The notes below the pieces were generated by a model. That model was not told the DNA's origin. It saw only the letters and a list, made by a program, of their open reading frames with translations, and did not search any database. Positions 34,501 through 47,533 of a DNA stretch of 64,000 bases are shown piece after piece; position 1 is the first letter of the stretch, and the number at the start of each line of letters is the position of its first letter. The stretch comes from Flabesymbios commensalis. Taxonomy: Eukaryota; Annelida; Polychaeta; Terebellida; Flabelligeridae. Where the stretch lies: contig OZ024912.1 of the NCBI GenBank assembly GCA_964017125.1, positions 81,620,658 through 81,684,657 of the forward strand, written 5' to 3'. Position numbers and translations under genes: made by a program.

Positions 34501-35330
34501 ACATTTAGCATATCTAGAAATAATGTGGTTATAGTTGTTGAATGTATCAGGTCTAGAGCTGGAAAAACTAGGTAAGACTGAGAAAGTTGTTTGCGTCTCC
34601 ATAAGGAACAAGACCATTAGGAAATTCCCATGCAATACCCTTCATACATTCAACTGTTCTGGTCATAGACAAATTTTGTAAAGCATCCGCACCCATTACT
34701 CCGTCTATTTCTACACTTTCAGGAGGCAAACCGCCCTCATATTGAACAGCCAGGGGGACACCTTTACATGCAAGATTGCTAATAACTTCAACATATTGAG
34801 GCATATTCAGTTGTATGTTAAACTCCTTGTCTATTAACACCTTTTGATTAAAGGGTTTTAAATTAGGAATTTCAACAGCAACAGAAATTTCTTTCAACTC
34901 CTTTTTTTGCGAGCTGAAGAATGTTTTGATATCATGCTGTATAATTGAAACATTTTCATATTTACATGCTAAGACAGCACAACTAAGTAAGATCTTTGAC
35001 TGCCGGAGTCTAATAAACATCTAGCTCTGCAAACGTTTGAACCAGTCTTCACTTTAATGTCCATGAAGGGCATTATTATAGAATGTTCTGCCGATACTAT
35101 TTCACTTGCATTTAAACACACATTAGAATTAGTATGGCTAGGGGCATTTTTATGATTGTCAATATCTTTGCATAATGTACTTATATGAGAGTTGACCTTG
35201 CAATGTAAACATTGATATTTTAGCTCATTATTTATGCCAGGACATTGTGGCTTTTTGTGAAATGGACAATTCCAATAATATCTAATTACATCTATATTGC
35301 ACACACTGTGTGTAATCAAACATATCTTAA
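31530..35330 (-). mobile_element. BEL/Pao LTR-retrotransposon, broken internal part
   Basis: Coding remnants on the minus strand run in BEL/Pao order: a zinc-knuckle and aspartic-protease-like part near 35 kb, then reverse transcriptase, the A17/RNase H region, an integrase core (GVDFTGHLWV, TCLNTRAVHLD), and at the end the C-terminal domain typical of Pao integrases (ENAINSRPLTYL). No gag part or LTR was identified, so the ends given are those of the readable coding part. The copy is broken, with roughly ten interruptions, but its domains are still easily recognised, which suggests middle age rather than great age. LTR dating is not possible. It lies between two inverted repeat arrays and probably inserted into an older element. 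Confidence 0.85.
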
Positions 35331-36479
35331 TTTGTTACATAGACCTAAAATATGAGACAGGTTAATCTTGCCCACTTCACTTCTCAGCTCCCATTGCCTG
35401 TTGGCAGTCACCCCAATTCACAATATCCAAACTGACCAGATATTAATATGTGACAGTAGGGTTTGTTTTGAGGCAAATTACTGTCTGACCCTTTGGGTCC
35501 AGCAAACATGAGAATCCGGATACCTCCCCCCCCCCCCCCACCCCGGATAAATTGGTGGAGTGTATGACTGCTGTAGCTTGTCTAAAACTCTTCCATAAAT
35601 AAAATGATCACTGCTCAGAGTATTCAAATGTGTGTGGTTCAATCCACTCGCCTTATTTCGAGGATATTGACTTGCCAAACACGTGTTATGGTAAAAAAGA
35701 TCGATGGCTACCAGGGTGTTTGCATTTTAATTTTGGTGCATATACAACTTGATCTGTGTTAAAATGATGACAGGGGTTGTTGCCCAATATTGTAATACAC
35801 AGTGCCAATTTAAATTGAGCCTTAACCAATTATTTCTCTTGTTGTGGATCAGCACTATGCTGATGTTTGTCTCCTTTTTCATCAAGTTATCTCCCTCACT
35901 TGTCTAGCGCGGTTGTAAAGGTTCATTTGCCATGTTTACAATACAACAATAAGGTACTTGGTCTTCTAAATAATCACATCATCTTTGTTTAGTTCAACCA
36001 GCATGCTTTCATCTTGTAGGTGTCGGGCATAGTTTCTGACTAGAACATGACGATCAAGCGTATGGTACAATAGTTCTGTGTCTCTTGCTGGTTCCATGGA
36101 AAAAGCAGATCTGTCATGCCACTATTTTGACGAAAATAGGGCTTATACCTTTTGAGAACATAATGTAATATCTGCTAATGCTGTTTTTCTCTTGTCAGTT
36201 TGTTCAACCTTAGTTTTGTTAGATTGTAGATGAAATTCATCAAGCTATTTGCCTTTTTGGTTTTAAATGTTCCGCCTAGTCAACTAGCTGTAGACGGGAA
36301 GTAATATTTGATGGCAAATATCATTTTTTAATGCTACCGATCTCAGCCTGTATAATATCAACCAAAAAGCCTTACCATGCATATCCTATCTGCATTCATA
36401 TTAATGTTGCAATGATTTGTAAATAAATCAAAACAACGATAAAAGAAGTTTTTATCAGATCATTTAGATACGTATTTCA
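35331..36479. other. unannotated stretch
   Basis: Holds a C-rich run at 35527-35546 and AT-rich DNA. It may include the missing end of the BEL/Pao element, but I could not see an LTR. Confidence 0.4.
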
Positions 36480-37640
36480 GATTATTTCTCCCTAATCCTG
36501 TCTTGGTCCTGAAAGTGTATATTTAAGCACAAAGATTTTTTTTTCTATGTTGATTAGTAGCGGGGATAATAAAACATGTATATTCTGGCGACCATTTTGA
36601 AAAATGACCACCATTGAGATAAAGATATTAAATTTAATTGCACTTTGTGTAATCCTTGGGCCCGAAAATGTATATTTAGACACCAAAATCTTTTTTCTAA
36701 AACAATTAGAAACTGAGATAATAAAACACGTATATTCTGGCAGCCATTTTGGAAAAAATGACTACCACGATGGTCAAATATTAAATTTGCGTATTTATTG
36801 TAGTCTTTTTTATAAGCCTTGGCCCAGAAAATGTATGTTTAGACACCAAAAAAATCGTCTATGTGGATTAGTAAATTGGGATATTAAAACATGTATATCT
36901 TGGCGGCCATTTTTAAAAATGACCACCATTAAGGTCAAAGGTCAAATTTGCGTATTTGTTATTGTCTTCTTTGTAATACTTGGTCCTGAAAATGTATATT
37001 TAGACACCAAGATCATTTTTCCAAGTGATTTAGAGACGGAGATAATGATACATGTATGTTCTGACGGCCATTTTGAAAAATGGCCGCCATTAAGGTCAGG
37101 GGTCACATTTGTAATGGCCCTATAGCTAAAATTTCAAGCTTTTATCATCAAATGAACAATTGTTTCACCAGTCAGCCTAACTATAGCTATCTGGCACAGT
37201 TTGCCAGATATCAGGCATATTAAAGTCTATAATGGCTGATTGTCGGCCATTTTGAATTTATTAAAGTCGACATTTTTCAGAGCATATCTCTCTTTGAAAC
37301 CACAAATTTAGTTTCAAAGTAATGGTCTAGCTCTCTGGCACGGTTTCCAGATATTAACTAATATTAACATCTGCAATTTTGTATTTGATTGAGTTGATAT
37401 TTTTCAGGGCATATCCCTGCCTGCAACCGCACTTTTTGTTTTATAGTAATAGTCTAGCTATCTGGCACGGTTTGCCAGATCTCAGGCATATCAAAGTTAA
37501 TTATGGCCGAAAGTGGGCCATTTTGAATTTGGTCGCTGTTGAAATTTTTCGGGCCATATCGCTCCCTTAAACTGCACATTTTGTTTTATATTAATGGTCT
37601 AGCTAACTGGCAGGGTTTGCAAGATATCAGGCATATTAAA
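36480..37640. repeat. arrays of diverged ~145-170-bp repeats, right array
   Basis: Four copies at 36500-37100 share CTTGGTCCTGAAAATGTATA, TTTAGACACCAA and GCGGCCATTTTGAAAAATG. A second type at 37140-37640 repeats AATGGTCTAGCTATCTGGCA, GGTTTGCCAGAT and GGCCATTTTGAATTT three times. It is the inverted counterpart of the left array, and the pair frames the BEL/Pao insertion. Confidence 0.75.
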
Positions 37641-38159
37641 GTTATTTATGGCCGATAGTCAGCATTTAAGTAGGTAAACGTAAACGTAAAAAGCACATCT
37701 ACACCCCCTGATGAATGTGTGTGTGCAATATGAAAGAAATCGCCCAATGGGTTTCCGAGATTTGCTCCAGAAACCAAATGCGGACAGAGGGACGGACGGC
37801 CGGATTGCTAAAAAACCCTTTGGTCTCCATGGTTTATACAAAAATATGAAAGCATTGTAAGGGTTAAGCGTATTAAACCCTTTCACCGCTACACAACAAT
37901 AACATTTAGAATCTGTTTCATTAGCAAGTAAAGTCACAGTTATTGAAAATGAAATTTGTGTGTACATAAACATCAAGCTATGCAAATGCTTGGTCTGAAA
38001 AAAATCAGATTTACTTTTTGAAAATCGAAAAAAGCCACTTTCAGAATATATCATGAATCCGGAAGTCGAAAAAAACTGAAATTACGGCAACATCCAGAAG
38101 ACTAGCATCTATGAAAATTGACATTGAAGGTGGCCTTGAATCATCAAAATACTATCAGA
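37641..38159. other. repeat debris
   Basis: 37817-37866 repeats the TTTGGTCTCCATGGTTTATA unit seen at 5815. A TTAAACCCTTTCACCGC word near 37869 looks like the start of a TTAA MITE without a clear right end. Confidence 0.45.
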
Positions 38160-39568
38160 AATTGATTTTCTATTCAAAACCACACCAACAAGAGATACTC
38201 ATTCAAATGCATAATCTATGCTGATGACACAACCCTTATTGCAAATTTAAATGATTTTTATGCTAAACATGATTCTGGGCTAAATATTAATATATTAAAT
38301 GATGAATTAGAAAAAATAAGTTACTGGTTATTAGTTAACAAGCTGTCCCTAAATAAACTAAAATCAAAGTTCATGCTCTTTCATCAACCACAGAAACGTG
38401 TAACAATTCCAAAATTAAAAATAAACAATACATTAATCGAATGTGTGGATGAATTTAATTATCTGGGACTAATTATAAAAAAACACCTTAAATGGAATTC
38501 ACATGTTCATAAAATAGGAAATAAAATATCGCAGACAATAGGTGTGATTAATAAACCCAAACACTTAATACCACAAAAAACACTATTGACCATTTACAAT
38601 TCTCTCATTCTTCAACATATTAATTATTGCATATTAGCATGGGGTCATGTTTCAAATCGGATTTTAAAACTGCAAAAAAAAGCAATTCGAATTATTGTTA
38701 AAGCTAGTTTTCATACACACTCCGATCCTTTCTTTAAAAAATTCAATATTTCGAAAGTAAATGATATACATCTTCATTAACAACTAAAATTTTATTTTAA
38801 ATTAATAAACAACATTCTTCCTGATCATTTTTATGACTTTAATCTTGCTCTAAACTCTGACATTCATGATTATAACACAAGGGGGGAAAACAAACTGAGG
38901 AATGCCCATTTTAAACATGAGTTTGCTCGTAATTGTATCAGAAACCAAATGCCACATTTATTAAATACCACACATTTATCAATTTTAGAAAAGGTACTCA
39001 CTCATAGTTTAAAAGGTTTTGGACAATATACTAAACACTATCTAATAGAGAAATATTCTGACATTTGTCTAATTCATAATTGTTATGTTTGTAATTTGAC
39101 AACACCTACCTAATGCACTGAATATGTATGTGTGTATGTATATATATATATATATATTTATATATACATTTTCCTTTTGGCCACAATGTTATTTATTTTG
39201 TCATTTTTGCCTATTTTGTGGCTGTGTCTCGCTGACGCGACTGACAGTTTCAGCTGGGTGGAGATTATTGAGATTTGATAAATTTATGTTTTGAGTTAAA
39301 ATCCTATCCCTTATTTATCCAAACTTTTTCATTTGCACAGTCCCTTTTAAATTTAATATGACAAGCTGCATTATATTTTGTATGATAATTTTATATCGTG
39401 ATTTACTATATTATATAGTATTTTATATTTTATATTATTTATACTTAGGTGGCTTCCATGCCAGCGACTGTTTGAGTCTTAATGGTAGTCATCCTGACAT
39501 GTTATTTAATTTGTATTTTTTCAGTGTCATTTGTCGAATAAACATTTTTCTTCTTCTTCTTCTTCTTG
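38160..39568 (+). mobile_element. 5'-truncated LINE (reverse transcriptase 3' half and tail)
   Basis: From about 38166 the frame reads FKCIIYADDTTL, the catalytic YADD box of reverse transcriptase, then WLLVNKLSLNKLKSKFMLF, FNYLGLIIKK and RILKLQKKAIRII. The frame meets one in-frame TAA at 38778-38780 and then continues through HDYNTRGENKLR and RNQMPHLLN to a stop near 39112. A 3' UTR follows, ending in a CTT repeat (39548-39568). The element is a jockey/CR1-like non-LTR retrotransposon, truncated in the fingers/palm region, with one nonsense change in the part that remains. Confidence 0.85.
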
Positions 39569-40559
39569 TTAATTCCAATTTGTATTTGTTAAAAATCAAA
39601 TTTTTGCTTACTTGACCTTAAAATTAACGTTTTGATTTTAAAGATGAACTTGAATAATTAAAATGTAACCAAAAATGGATTATCTATTTAAAAACACATA
39701 AAAAATTGGTATAACATTTGTTTGCATTTATATTTGGTAAAACTCATATATTTTTATTTTTGGCTTTGAAATTGACCTTTTACTCCAGTAGCTGGTAGGG
39801 GTTTCGTATGCACTTTTATGTCCACGCATAAGCTCTTCAGAAATCAAGTAATTGGAGGCCATCGAACATTTTTGGGTTGGTAACGCATTTGCCATAGACG
39901 CCGAAATTGGTAATATACCCCCCCCCCCCTTTAAGCGAACTACACACGGTAGGCGCCATTGTATTTTCTAAACTATTGGACCTAGAAGGTCGTGTGACCC
40001 CCCAAAATTTGCACAATTGCCACATTAGGGGTCAGTAATACATTTTGATATTAAAAAATCAATACTTTTGAAGATATTAAAAAAAACGGATTTAACATTA
40101 AAAACAACCGCTAAAACAATTTATTATCTTTATTATCAATTGTACATTTTGAATATTGTAAATATGACGTTAGTAATTTAATTATGTGGATTTCTACACT
40201 TGTTTCCTTTGTTACAAAATGAAACACATTATATATTATATTCATTTGTCTGCATGTGCACCTTTGGTGCTGATACATGAAGTCGGCCATTTGTTTTAGA
40301 AAAAAGTAAATGTTTTTAAAGATATTAAATTTGAAATTTTCCATTCAAATCATCACAACATGTCATTCTCCAATATGAGAATGGGCTTGAGTGTGATATA
40401 TGTCATCTAACTTATCACTGTCCTTACTGAAAACAATGGATTTCGGTGAATGATCCCAGCGATCGCGGTTAGCGATCTTTTAGCAAATGTATGAATTCTT
40501 TAATGTTGAAGGAAAATTATAGTATTTACATTTAATATATTTCCTTCTCTCTTTTACAA
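39569..40559. other. unannotated stretch
   Basis: AT-rich, with a C run at 39919-39930 and GGCCATTTGTTTTAG-like words. No gene is seen. Confidence 0.45.
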
Positions 40560-41850
40560 AATAATTACATCTAAATAGGTAATGAAATTTCACTCAAGTC
40601 ACATTTTTTACATAATCGCTGTTCTCGTGGAAGACCAAGATGCCAATCTTTTTCAATAGGCAGTTTGTGATTACGGCAGCGAAATTTAGCTAATAATTTC
40701 CTGCTTGGAAATGGTAAATTGATAAGATAGTTCTCTAACTTAAATTCGGATTTGAACATTCTGCAATTAATACATTTTCCACTCCGATAAATAGTTTCAT
40801 TCCCTAACTGAATAAACTGGTCTTTTAACTGATTGAAAATAACAGATTTAAATCAATCTACACTACAGTTTAGATCTTGGTTAAGCCACAAATAAGGAAA
40901 TCCACAATCATTTAAAATCCCACGTATGTACAATATCCATGGTGACACATATGAGTTTTTAATCGCTAGATGATACAACAATTTATATATGTTAGATGAT
41001 AACTTGTTATAATCAGTATTTAGTAACCTTGCTCTGACTGATGTAACAGCTCTGACTTTGATTTTAATGTTTAAAGGAAATACTCCTAACTCTCCATACA
41101 CCATATAATTAAAGGTTCTTTTACCAACCGCTAAAATGTATTTACAAAACGTAATTACAACTGTTCGAGTTTTGGGCAACTTTTATGCCCCCAAACTTCG
41201 CAGCCATATAGTAGCACGGGGGCCACCAATACATCAAATAATTGCAATTGAATATCAATAGGTAAAAATAATTTCTTCACCTTACGTAAAAGGGCAAACA
41301 TAGCACGGTTTGCGCGATCATATAAATCCTGTTTTGCTACATTAAATTTACCATTATAATTGAAGAATAACCCAAGATATTTATAGTTAAAAGTGACGTC
41401 AAGCTTTTCTCCAGCCAGCGTAAAATCTGGTACTCTTCTAATTTTACCTTTAGAGAATACTAGAATTTTTGTTTTTTCTCGATTTATTTTTAAGTCCCAT
41501 AAGTCACTATATCTGTACAAGTTGTCTAAACCAATTTGTAATTTATCTGATGTTTCAGATAATATAACGGTTTCGTCTGCATATAACAGCACAAATAATT
41601 TCATAAATTTCTGTAGTGTATCATCATCAACAGCAGAAGCTAAATTTTCCAGAGTGGTAAGATCTTCGCACCGCTCTGCTGGGTAACAATGGAGAAAGAT
41701 TTCCACCTTGACGCACTCCGACCGAGCAGGGAAAAAGGTTTGATAATGTACTATTTATACATACACATGATTTAGCTTGACTGTAAATATTAAAACACTG
41801 TATGCGTCTGATTACGTGCACTACGAGTGCCGTCATCGGGGAAAGAATCG
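40560..41850 (-). mobile_element. LINE remnant, reverse transcriptase and C-terminal part
   Basis: Minus-strand frames read, in order, LFPCSVGVRQGGNLSP (41.8 kb), VLLYADETVILSETSDKLQ with DLKINREKTKILVF and YKYLGLFF (41.7-41.2 kb), and YGCEVWG. A shifted frame follows with YMVYGELGVFPLNIKIKVRA (41.2-40.85 kb), and finally NHKLPIEKDWH with a Cys pair (40.76-40.57 kb). The order is that of a LINE ORF2 from RT domain 4 to the C-terminal zinc-like part. Frame changes near 41.7, 41.17 and 40.8 kb show decay. The family differs from the LINE at 38.2 kb. Confidence 0.8.
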
Positions 41851-42319
41851 GGGCCTGTTTATGGCTACAGCTGGTGGCTCACAGTCGGATAAGACACGCA
41901 AGACCGATTATGCATCAAAGTAATATATTTTCATATCGCCGGCATTCACCAGAGGGCTCTTCACAATAATATCTTATTGCTATTTAACAAAATAGAGAGC
42001 TGTTTCCTTATTATTTTGAGATATTGTAAAAATATATTATGAGAGATGGAATACTTTGCAAACGTGACATATCGGAACGGAAATCTCAATATTAATTCTA
42101 CTAACTATTTATCAATGTAACATAGGCCTACTAGAATATAAATTGTTATTATGTCATTTAAGAAAGTTAATTGTCACAATCCTTTGTTACATACAATTAT
42201 TTCTATTATAATATATCTGATTGGGGACATTATTTAAGAAGCTAGAATATCGGAATATCTTTTTTTTTTGTTTTCTGTTATATTTTTATAAGATGGAAGC
42301 ATATGTTCACATGTCCTAC

Positions 42320-42550
42320 TTAACCCTTTGACTTCCAGGCCGGGGTGCATGCCAGGATCCAGATATACTGGTGTAGGAGTTCTATTTTTCGTCATTTGAA
42401 GCTGGAATTGCTAACGCAATTTCCAGCTTCAAATGACGAAAAATACATAAATGTAGTATATATTTGACGAAAATTTGTGTCATTTTATGGTTACGTTCAT
42501 CGACGAATGACGACGGAAATTTCCGTCATGTATGGTAGTGAAAAGGTTAA
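42320..42550. mobile_element. 231-bp TTAA MITE, copy 2
   Basis: Same element as at 19410-19640, in the same orientation and the same length, with about three base differences (for example CTTCCAGGCC for CTTCCGGGCC). Confidence 0.85.
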
Positions 42551-42730
42551 ATAATGTGATACATTCCTTCTGTCATTATATATTATATATCTGAGTTGCT
42601 ATACGTGAGTTGCTTTGCTACAATCCTGGAAAATAGAACCATCTGATTATATTCCCATTGCTAAAATGTATATATATGTATATAGTAGGTCAGGTGTGTG
42701 TTCTGTGGTTACCAGTTTAGTTACTCGGTG

Positions 42731-42813
42731 CTTAAATGAAATGAAATGAACAGGCTATTAGGCCACCTTTGTGCGCATGTAGGTTAAACTGGGCCAGGAG
42801 AACCTCATGAGGA
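42731..42813 (-). mobile_element. truncated tRNA-type SINE, 3' end
   Basis: In reverse complement this reads ATGCGCACAAAGGTGGCCTA followed by TTCATTTCATTTCATTT, the same 3' end as the SINE at 45441-45652. Confidence 0.75.
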
Positions 42814-43106
42814 GGTGTTTTATTACTGGGCGGTGTTATACGTGTGTGCATTATTTTTCAAGGCATTGTCATTGTTAGACAGGTGACAATGGAGTATAAT
42901 TATCTATTCGTACGGCAAACTCATCAGGTTATATTGACAGTCAATTGCATGTTCAATTGCATGTACATGTACCCGAGTACGAAATAAATATATTTTATAA
43001 ATAGTGCGTAATTACGTAAACTAGGCTGGCCATAATAGAGTTCAATTATAAAGAATCACGTAATGTTAATCACTGCCTGTTTAAGTGTGATGTCCTTATT
43101 GTTAAT

Positions 43107-43187
43107 CCCTGCAAATACGAGTTGGTTTAATGCTGGTCCATCATCTGCGACGCCGGCCCAACTTTAAAACAACAATGATTCAACGCT
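43107..43187. repeat. PAL-family palindrome
   Basis: Begins CCCTGCAAATACGAG and carries CTGCGACGCCGGCCCAACTT. Confidence 0.65.
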
Positions 43188-45440
43188 TACATGGCAGTTA
43201 TGTTATGGCTAGTGTTAACGCCTCCGCCCACCCTGAGTCAGTCGGGGGGAGTAGCCGCCCCCCCCCCCATTGAAAGCTGGACATTGTCTGCGGCATAGTC
43301 TCACCAATAATGAAAATAATTTATCCGGACTGTAGAAACAATTGTGTCCATAATTGGAATATTAATTTATATTCTAGTAATCGGTTAATTAGTCCAAAAT
43401 TTGTTTTTATGTGTTCTTATTCTGGAAAAATACTTATTATGTAAAGATAGGCTGAATTATGCTGGATAGGCTAAATTAATTAATTTGTTTGTTTGCAAGT
43501 TGGTAAAATATGCAAGTATCTCTCTCTCTCTCGCTCCATATTTTCGACCTGATCTTTTGGAAACTTGTATAATTTTTATTTGTGCACCAGCTTGAAGTTG
43601 GGTCTCGCTGTGTGCAAGATTGCAAAAACATTAAACATTTTTCAAATCGACTGCAAAGTATTTTTTTTTCTTTTGATGACATTAGAAAGTTGTTGTTTTT
43701 AAAACTTGCTAATAAAATACCTAAAACGTAGAATAACTTGTAGAATCACAAAATTCTGCCAAGATGTCACGTCATTAACTTTAGAAGCGATTTTAACGTC
43801 AGTATTAAAATTGAATAATGAAATTATGCTGACTATCTTTAAATATATATTAGCTGTCAGGCTATAATTTATAGATAAAAAATATATGATCCCAATTTAT
43901 GAATATAGTCATATTATTATTATGTATTATGAAGTAGTGCAGTGGCGTGGATATCAACCATGGATATTTGTAATTTTGTTGCATTAAACTTATAAGAAAA
44001 TGTAGGGCTGGAAAAATATAATCCGATTAAATTGCGTGGCTTCAATTAATTATGTTTTCCTGTTAATTACTAGCATAAACACCCCGACCCAAGAAAATAT
44101 AATTTAATTCCGGCGTCATCTTGAATTTGAAATTGGTCATCTCTTCTCGAAGATTTTTCACTCCCATTCCCATGCTTTATCAAATGCAACGCGGCGTCGT
44201 AATCATCATCAGGTCACAGTGGTTTTGATAAGATATACAGGATTGGATAACATGCACCGCCTCCATGAGCCAAATCAGCAGGTTGAGGGTTTGAGGCCAG
44301 CATAGGGCTCCTTTGATATTACATCACTGCAAACATACTTATCTGATATGGCTTGGTCACTAGATGTGCCCTGTACCGTAACATCTTATCTCCATTCAGC
44401 CGAAGCACAGCACCACCTTTCAATGTGTTAGATTCTTGCGAATTTCTTGAAGTAGCTGCGTCGTCATGATTCACAGAGTGAAAAGTGTGGGTCTACCCAC
44501 ATGTATGCGCAGTCCCTCATCGGGCCAGCTTTGGGTCGGCGTTTCGCGTTTGTTGAAATTTTGGGTGGATCTTGCGATAGCGGTTATTTTTAATCTTAGC
44601 GAGAGTCTCCCAGCCATGCAATTTGGTATAATAAACATTTATGTCTGTCTGTCTGTCAAAATGTATACTTATCTCAACGATATGGCTCAGTGAAGCATAA
44701 TAACGACCCAGCTTCTATTATAGCTGTTGTAAAAGATACATTGTGTTATTTAGGGCTTATTCTCCCTTTTGTGTGCGCAACAACGCAACAGTTTTTATTT
44801 ATAGGTAAGTAAGTAAGTAAGTAAAATATTTTCTTTACTTCACTTTTCGGCCAGTATGGCCATTTAAGTGAAAATTCCAGGTATTACAATATCCCATATT
44901 GTATAGTTAAAAATTAGTAAAGGAAAGACAAAGCCAATAAAAGGATGATCGTACTAAAATATTCAGTTTTTATTTATAGGTATGCCATGTATTTTAAAAT
45001 AACTTTTGATACGATAGTTGTTTTAATTTTGTCAATATCATCCCGTTGAATGTGTTAACACTTCTGAATACAAGTGTTAAGCTTTTATGATATATCACCT
45101 CATTTGTTTCACATATCGATAATCGACACACATATTTTTAATTTAAATTGACTACTGCTCCAAATTAATTCAATTATTTGGTATGATGTTTTTTGTGAGT
45201 TACTGATATTTTTTGTAAGTTACTAATAGGCCTATATCTAATTACGGTAGAATACTTCGGTTGTGGTATAGGCAGCAGGCATACAACAGTTGTAATATGT
45301 TGTCTACGATGACTTCACGTTATTTATTATCACATGCATGGAGATCTGTGTCGATCTGATGTTATATAAGCGGGGGTCACGTGTGTAAGTCGATAATACA
45401 GATAATGTCAGATATTTTTCCTTTATGGGCAACTAAGGCA
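43188..45440. other. unannotated stretch
   Basis: No gene is supported. Features seen are a C run at 43257-43268, a CT run near 43520, a retroposon-like 3' end at 44600-44660 (AATAAACATTTATGTCTGTC with a TCTG tail), and an AAGT run at 44806-44824. Confidence 0.45.
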
Positions 45441-45652
45441 GAGGCCCTGGTGCAGTGGTTAAAGCTGCCTACTTGAAAAGTCGGAGATCGCAGGTTCGAA
45501 CCCCACTCTGACCTTCAAGTTTCAAAGAAACAAAATGTTTCTTCCCCGCTCACTCAGTGTCATCTCAGCATCATCAAGAGGTTGTCCGGCCCACTTAGCC
45601 TATATGCGCACAAAGGTGGCCTAAATCCGACATTCATTTCATTTCATTTTAT
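45441..45652 (+). mobile_element. tRNA-derived SINE
   Basis: An internal RNA polymerase III promoter is visible: box A TGGTGCAGTGG near 45448 and box B GGTTCGAACCC near 45493, spaced as in a tRNA. A body with GCGCACAAAGGTGGCCTAA and a tail of ATTTC repeats (45635-45652) follow. The acceptor stem of a real tRNA is absent. Confidence 0.85.
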
Positions 45653-46952
45653 GTGTTGCCAAAAACTTTATAGTCACATTAATCTGAACAGGTTAAAGTG
45701 GGCTAGACTATAAGCCTTTTGTAAAAACTGTTCATCGGTTACCCACGCATCACCTTATACGCTCAACTGGGATATATTTTATTCTTTCAATCATGTCAAT
45801 GGCGGAGTGAATCACAGTGCTACCACCTGGCGTATATGGACACAAATCTCAATGTAGGCATCATCGGAGGCGACATACAGTCCGCCTATGGCGGGACCGA
45901 CTGCGGCCGGCGACGTCCTTACGCTACCTCATCGGTGACGTCGCCGGGCGCGCCTGTGTGTGATAACAGGCACGCCATCGGGGCAAGATTATGACCGACT
46001 GTGCTAAAAAGCGCTGCATCATCTGTCCCCAACTTATGCTAGAGACGGCAACTTTAGCGCAGTGTTTATATAACCTAGTTTTCACCGAGTGACGTCACTA
46101 CGTTTCACAGAATTTATACATGTTCACGTGCTGCTAAGATGTTGGGCCACTGTTTGCGACGCTGGCCCAATAAATGTATGAATGGAAGGTCATGCCACCA
46201 TTGTGCACATATAGGCTCCCGCACCTGCCGTCCGCAGTGTGGCATTCGTTCTTTGCTTGCAGACCTGTGACGTCATATCAGTCTAATGTTAATCAGGAGA
46301 TATGAATCTACTGTTATTTTGAATACAGTATAATATAAAATACGATAGATTCGCTGATCTGAAAATACTATCTCGTTGTTTCTCTTTGACTTAAAAGCAG
46401 ATGGGTCGTTATGCTTCACTGAAACATAACATCTACATTGCGGCGGACCCCACTCCTGTGCACGTTCACCATTCTGCGCATGCGTGACGTTGTATTTAGC
46501 AGAGATGCAGCAAAAGCTATGGTTTTCTATGCTGGTGGTCAGTGTACCCTGAGACCAAAAATTGCATGAAAAATGCGAGGGTAGCCCTATTTAGATGATA
46601 AATTCACCTATAAAGACAGGGCTTTAAGTCCCCACGTTAGGGCATTATTCTAATGAGATTTAAATCTGTCATTACAGAATAATATAAAAAGAATTGATCA
46701 AACAATGACGCAGTAATTCATTGCGCAATCGATCGTCCGCGCACCGGATTTTGCGGGCACAGCTTTACGAATGGCAATGATTACAGACTCTGTATCGCAC
46801 ACAGAGTCTGTTATTATGGACTAGTTGTATTGTGCTTCCAAAATGTTTACTCGGCGAATGATGACGACCCACCTACTTCAACAGAATTTAGGAGGGGAGA
46901 GTGACTAGACGTGTATCACGTTGAGCAGGCTATATGATAACTCTACTTGTGT
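45653..46952. other. unannotated stretch with small repeats
   Basis: A GC-rich patch near 45890-45960 has short complementary blocks (GGCGACGTC, GACGTCGCC). A short PAL copy lies at 46138-46172. Bases 46740-46820 resemble 3770-3850 in reverse and contain a hairpin ACAGACTCTG/CAGAGTCTGT. No gene is seen. Confidence 0.5.
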
Positions 46953-47164
46953 TATACTGTAGATCTGATAATTTTCGCGTGTTTTAATTTCCGCGAATTT
47001 CTGATTTTGTGTCTTTTCACGAAGTTTAGAATTCGCGATTTTTTAATTTTTTTTCAGTGGCGCTATTATAATAATAATGTTCGCGAGATTCTTAAATTCG
47101 CGAATTTGCTCTCGCGAAATTCGCTAAAATTAAATCTCGCGAGTATTACCAGATCTAGAGTATA
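46953..47164. mobile_element. TTCGCGAA-rich MITE, copy 1
   Basis: Ends TATACTGTAGATCTG and CAGATCTAGAGTATA are complementary. The interior alternates GAATTCGCGA-like words with CTCGCGAAATTCGC. Related copies lie at 52725-52937 and 57546-57758. Confidence 0.75.
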
Positions 47165-47298
47165 TAATAATTATTTTTATTCACATTTAACGCGGCGCAC
47201 CACACAACGCCGGTCCTTAGTGAAAGTTGTGACAATAACAGAAGAAGAACATTATGTGAGAGAGAGATAAACTAGGCCTGAAGGTCACCATGAACACT

Positions 47299-47417
47299 CC
47301 CAGCAAACATCCAAAATTATCCAATGTTGGTTCAATGCTGGGCCAGCGTCGTAGACGGTGGACCCACATTGACACAACATTGAAACAACATTGGCTGAAT
47401 GTCTCGTGTTTGCTGGG
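47299..47417. repeat. PAL-family palindrome, complete reference copy
   Basis: A 119-bp unit with perfect 10-bp ends CCCAGCAAAC and GTTTGCTGGG. The centre is TGGGCCAGCGTCGTAGACGG, with CCAATGTTGG and CAACATTGG on either side. This copy best defines the family boundaries. Confidence 0.8.
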
Positions 47418-47533
47418 CTGTTTTTTACACAAATTTGGCCGGCAGTATCACGTCATGATACAGTCGTGTTTCTGTGTGCGATCACTCGTGCTTCACGGAT
47501 GAAACGACACCAAACAAACAGCCAAGTGAACAC

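Noticed and set aside
35478-35678. 66-codon minus-strand frame through a C-rich run
   Set aside because: Glycine run arises from the homopolymer; no family resemblance.
45441-45515. A tRNA gene
   Set aside because: Boxes A and B are present but there is no cloverleaf or acceptor stem; the unit continues into a SINE body.
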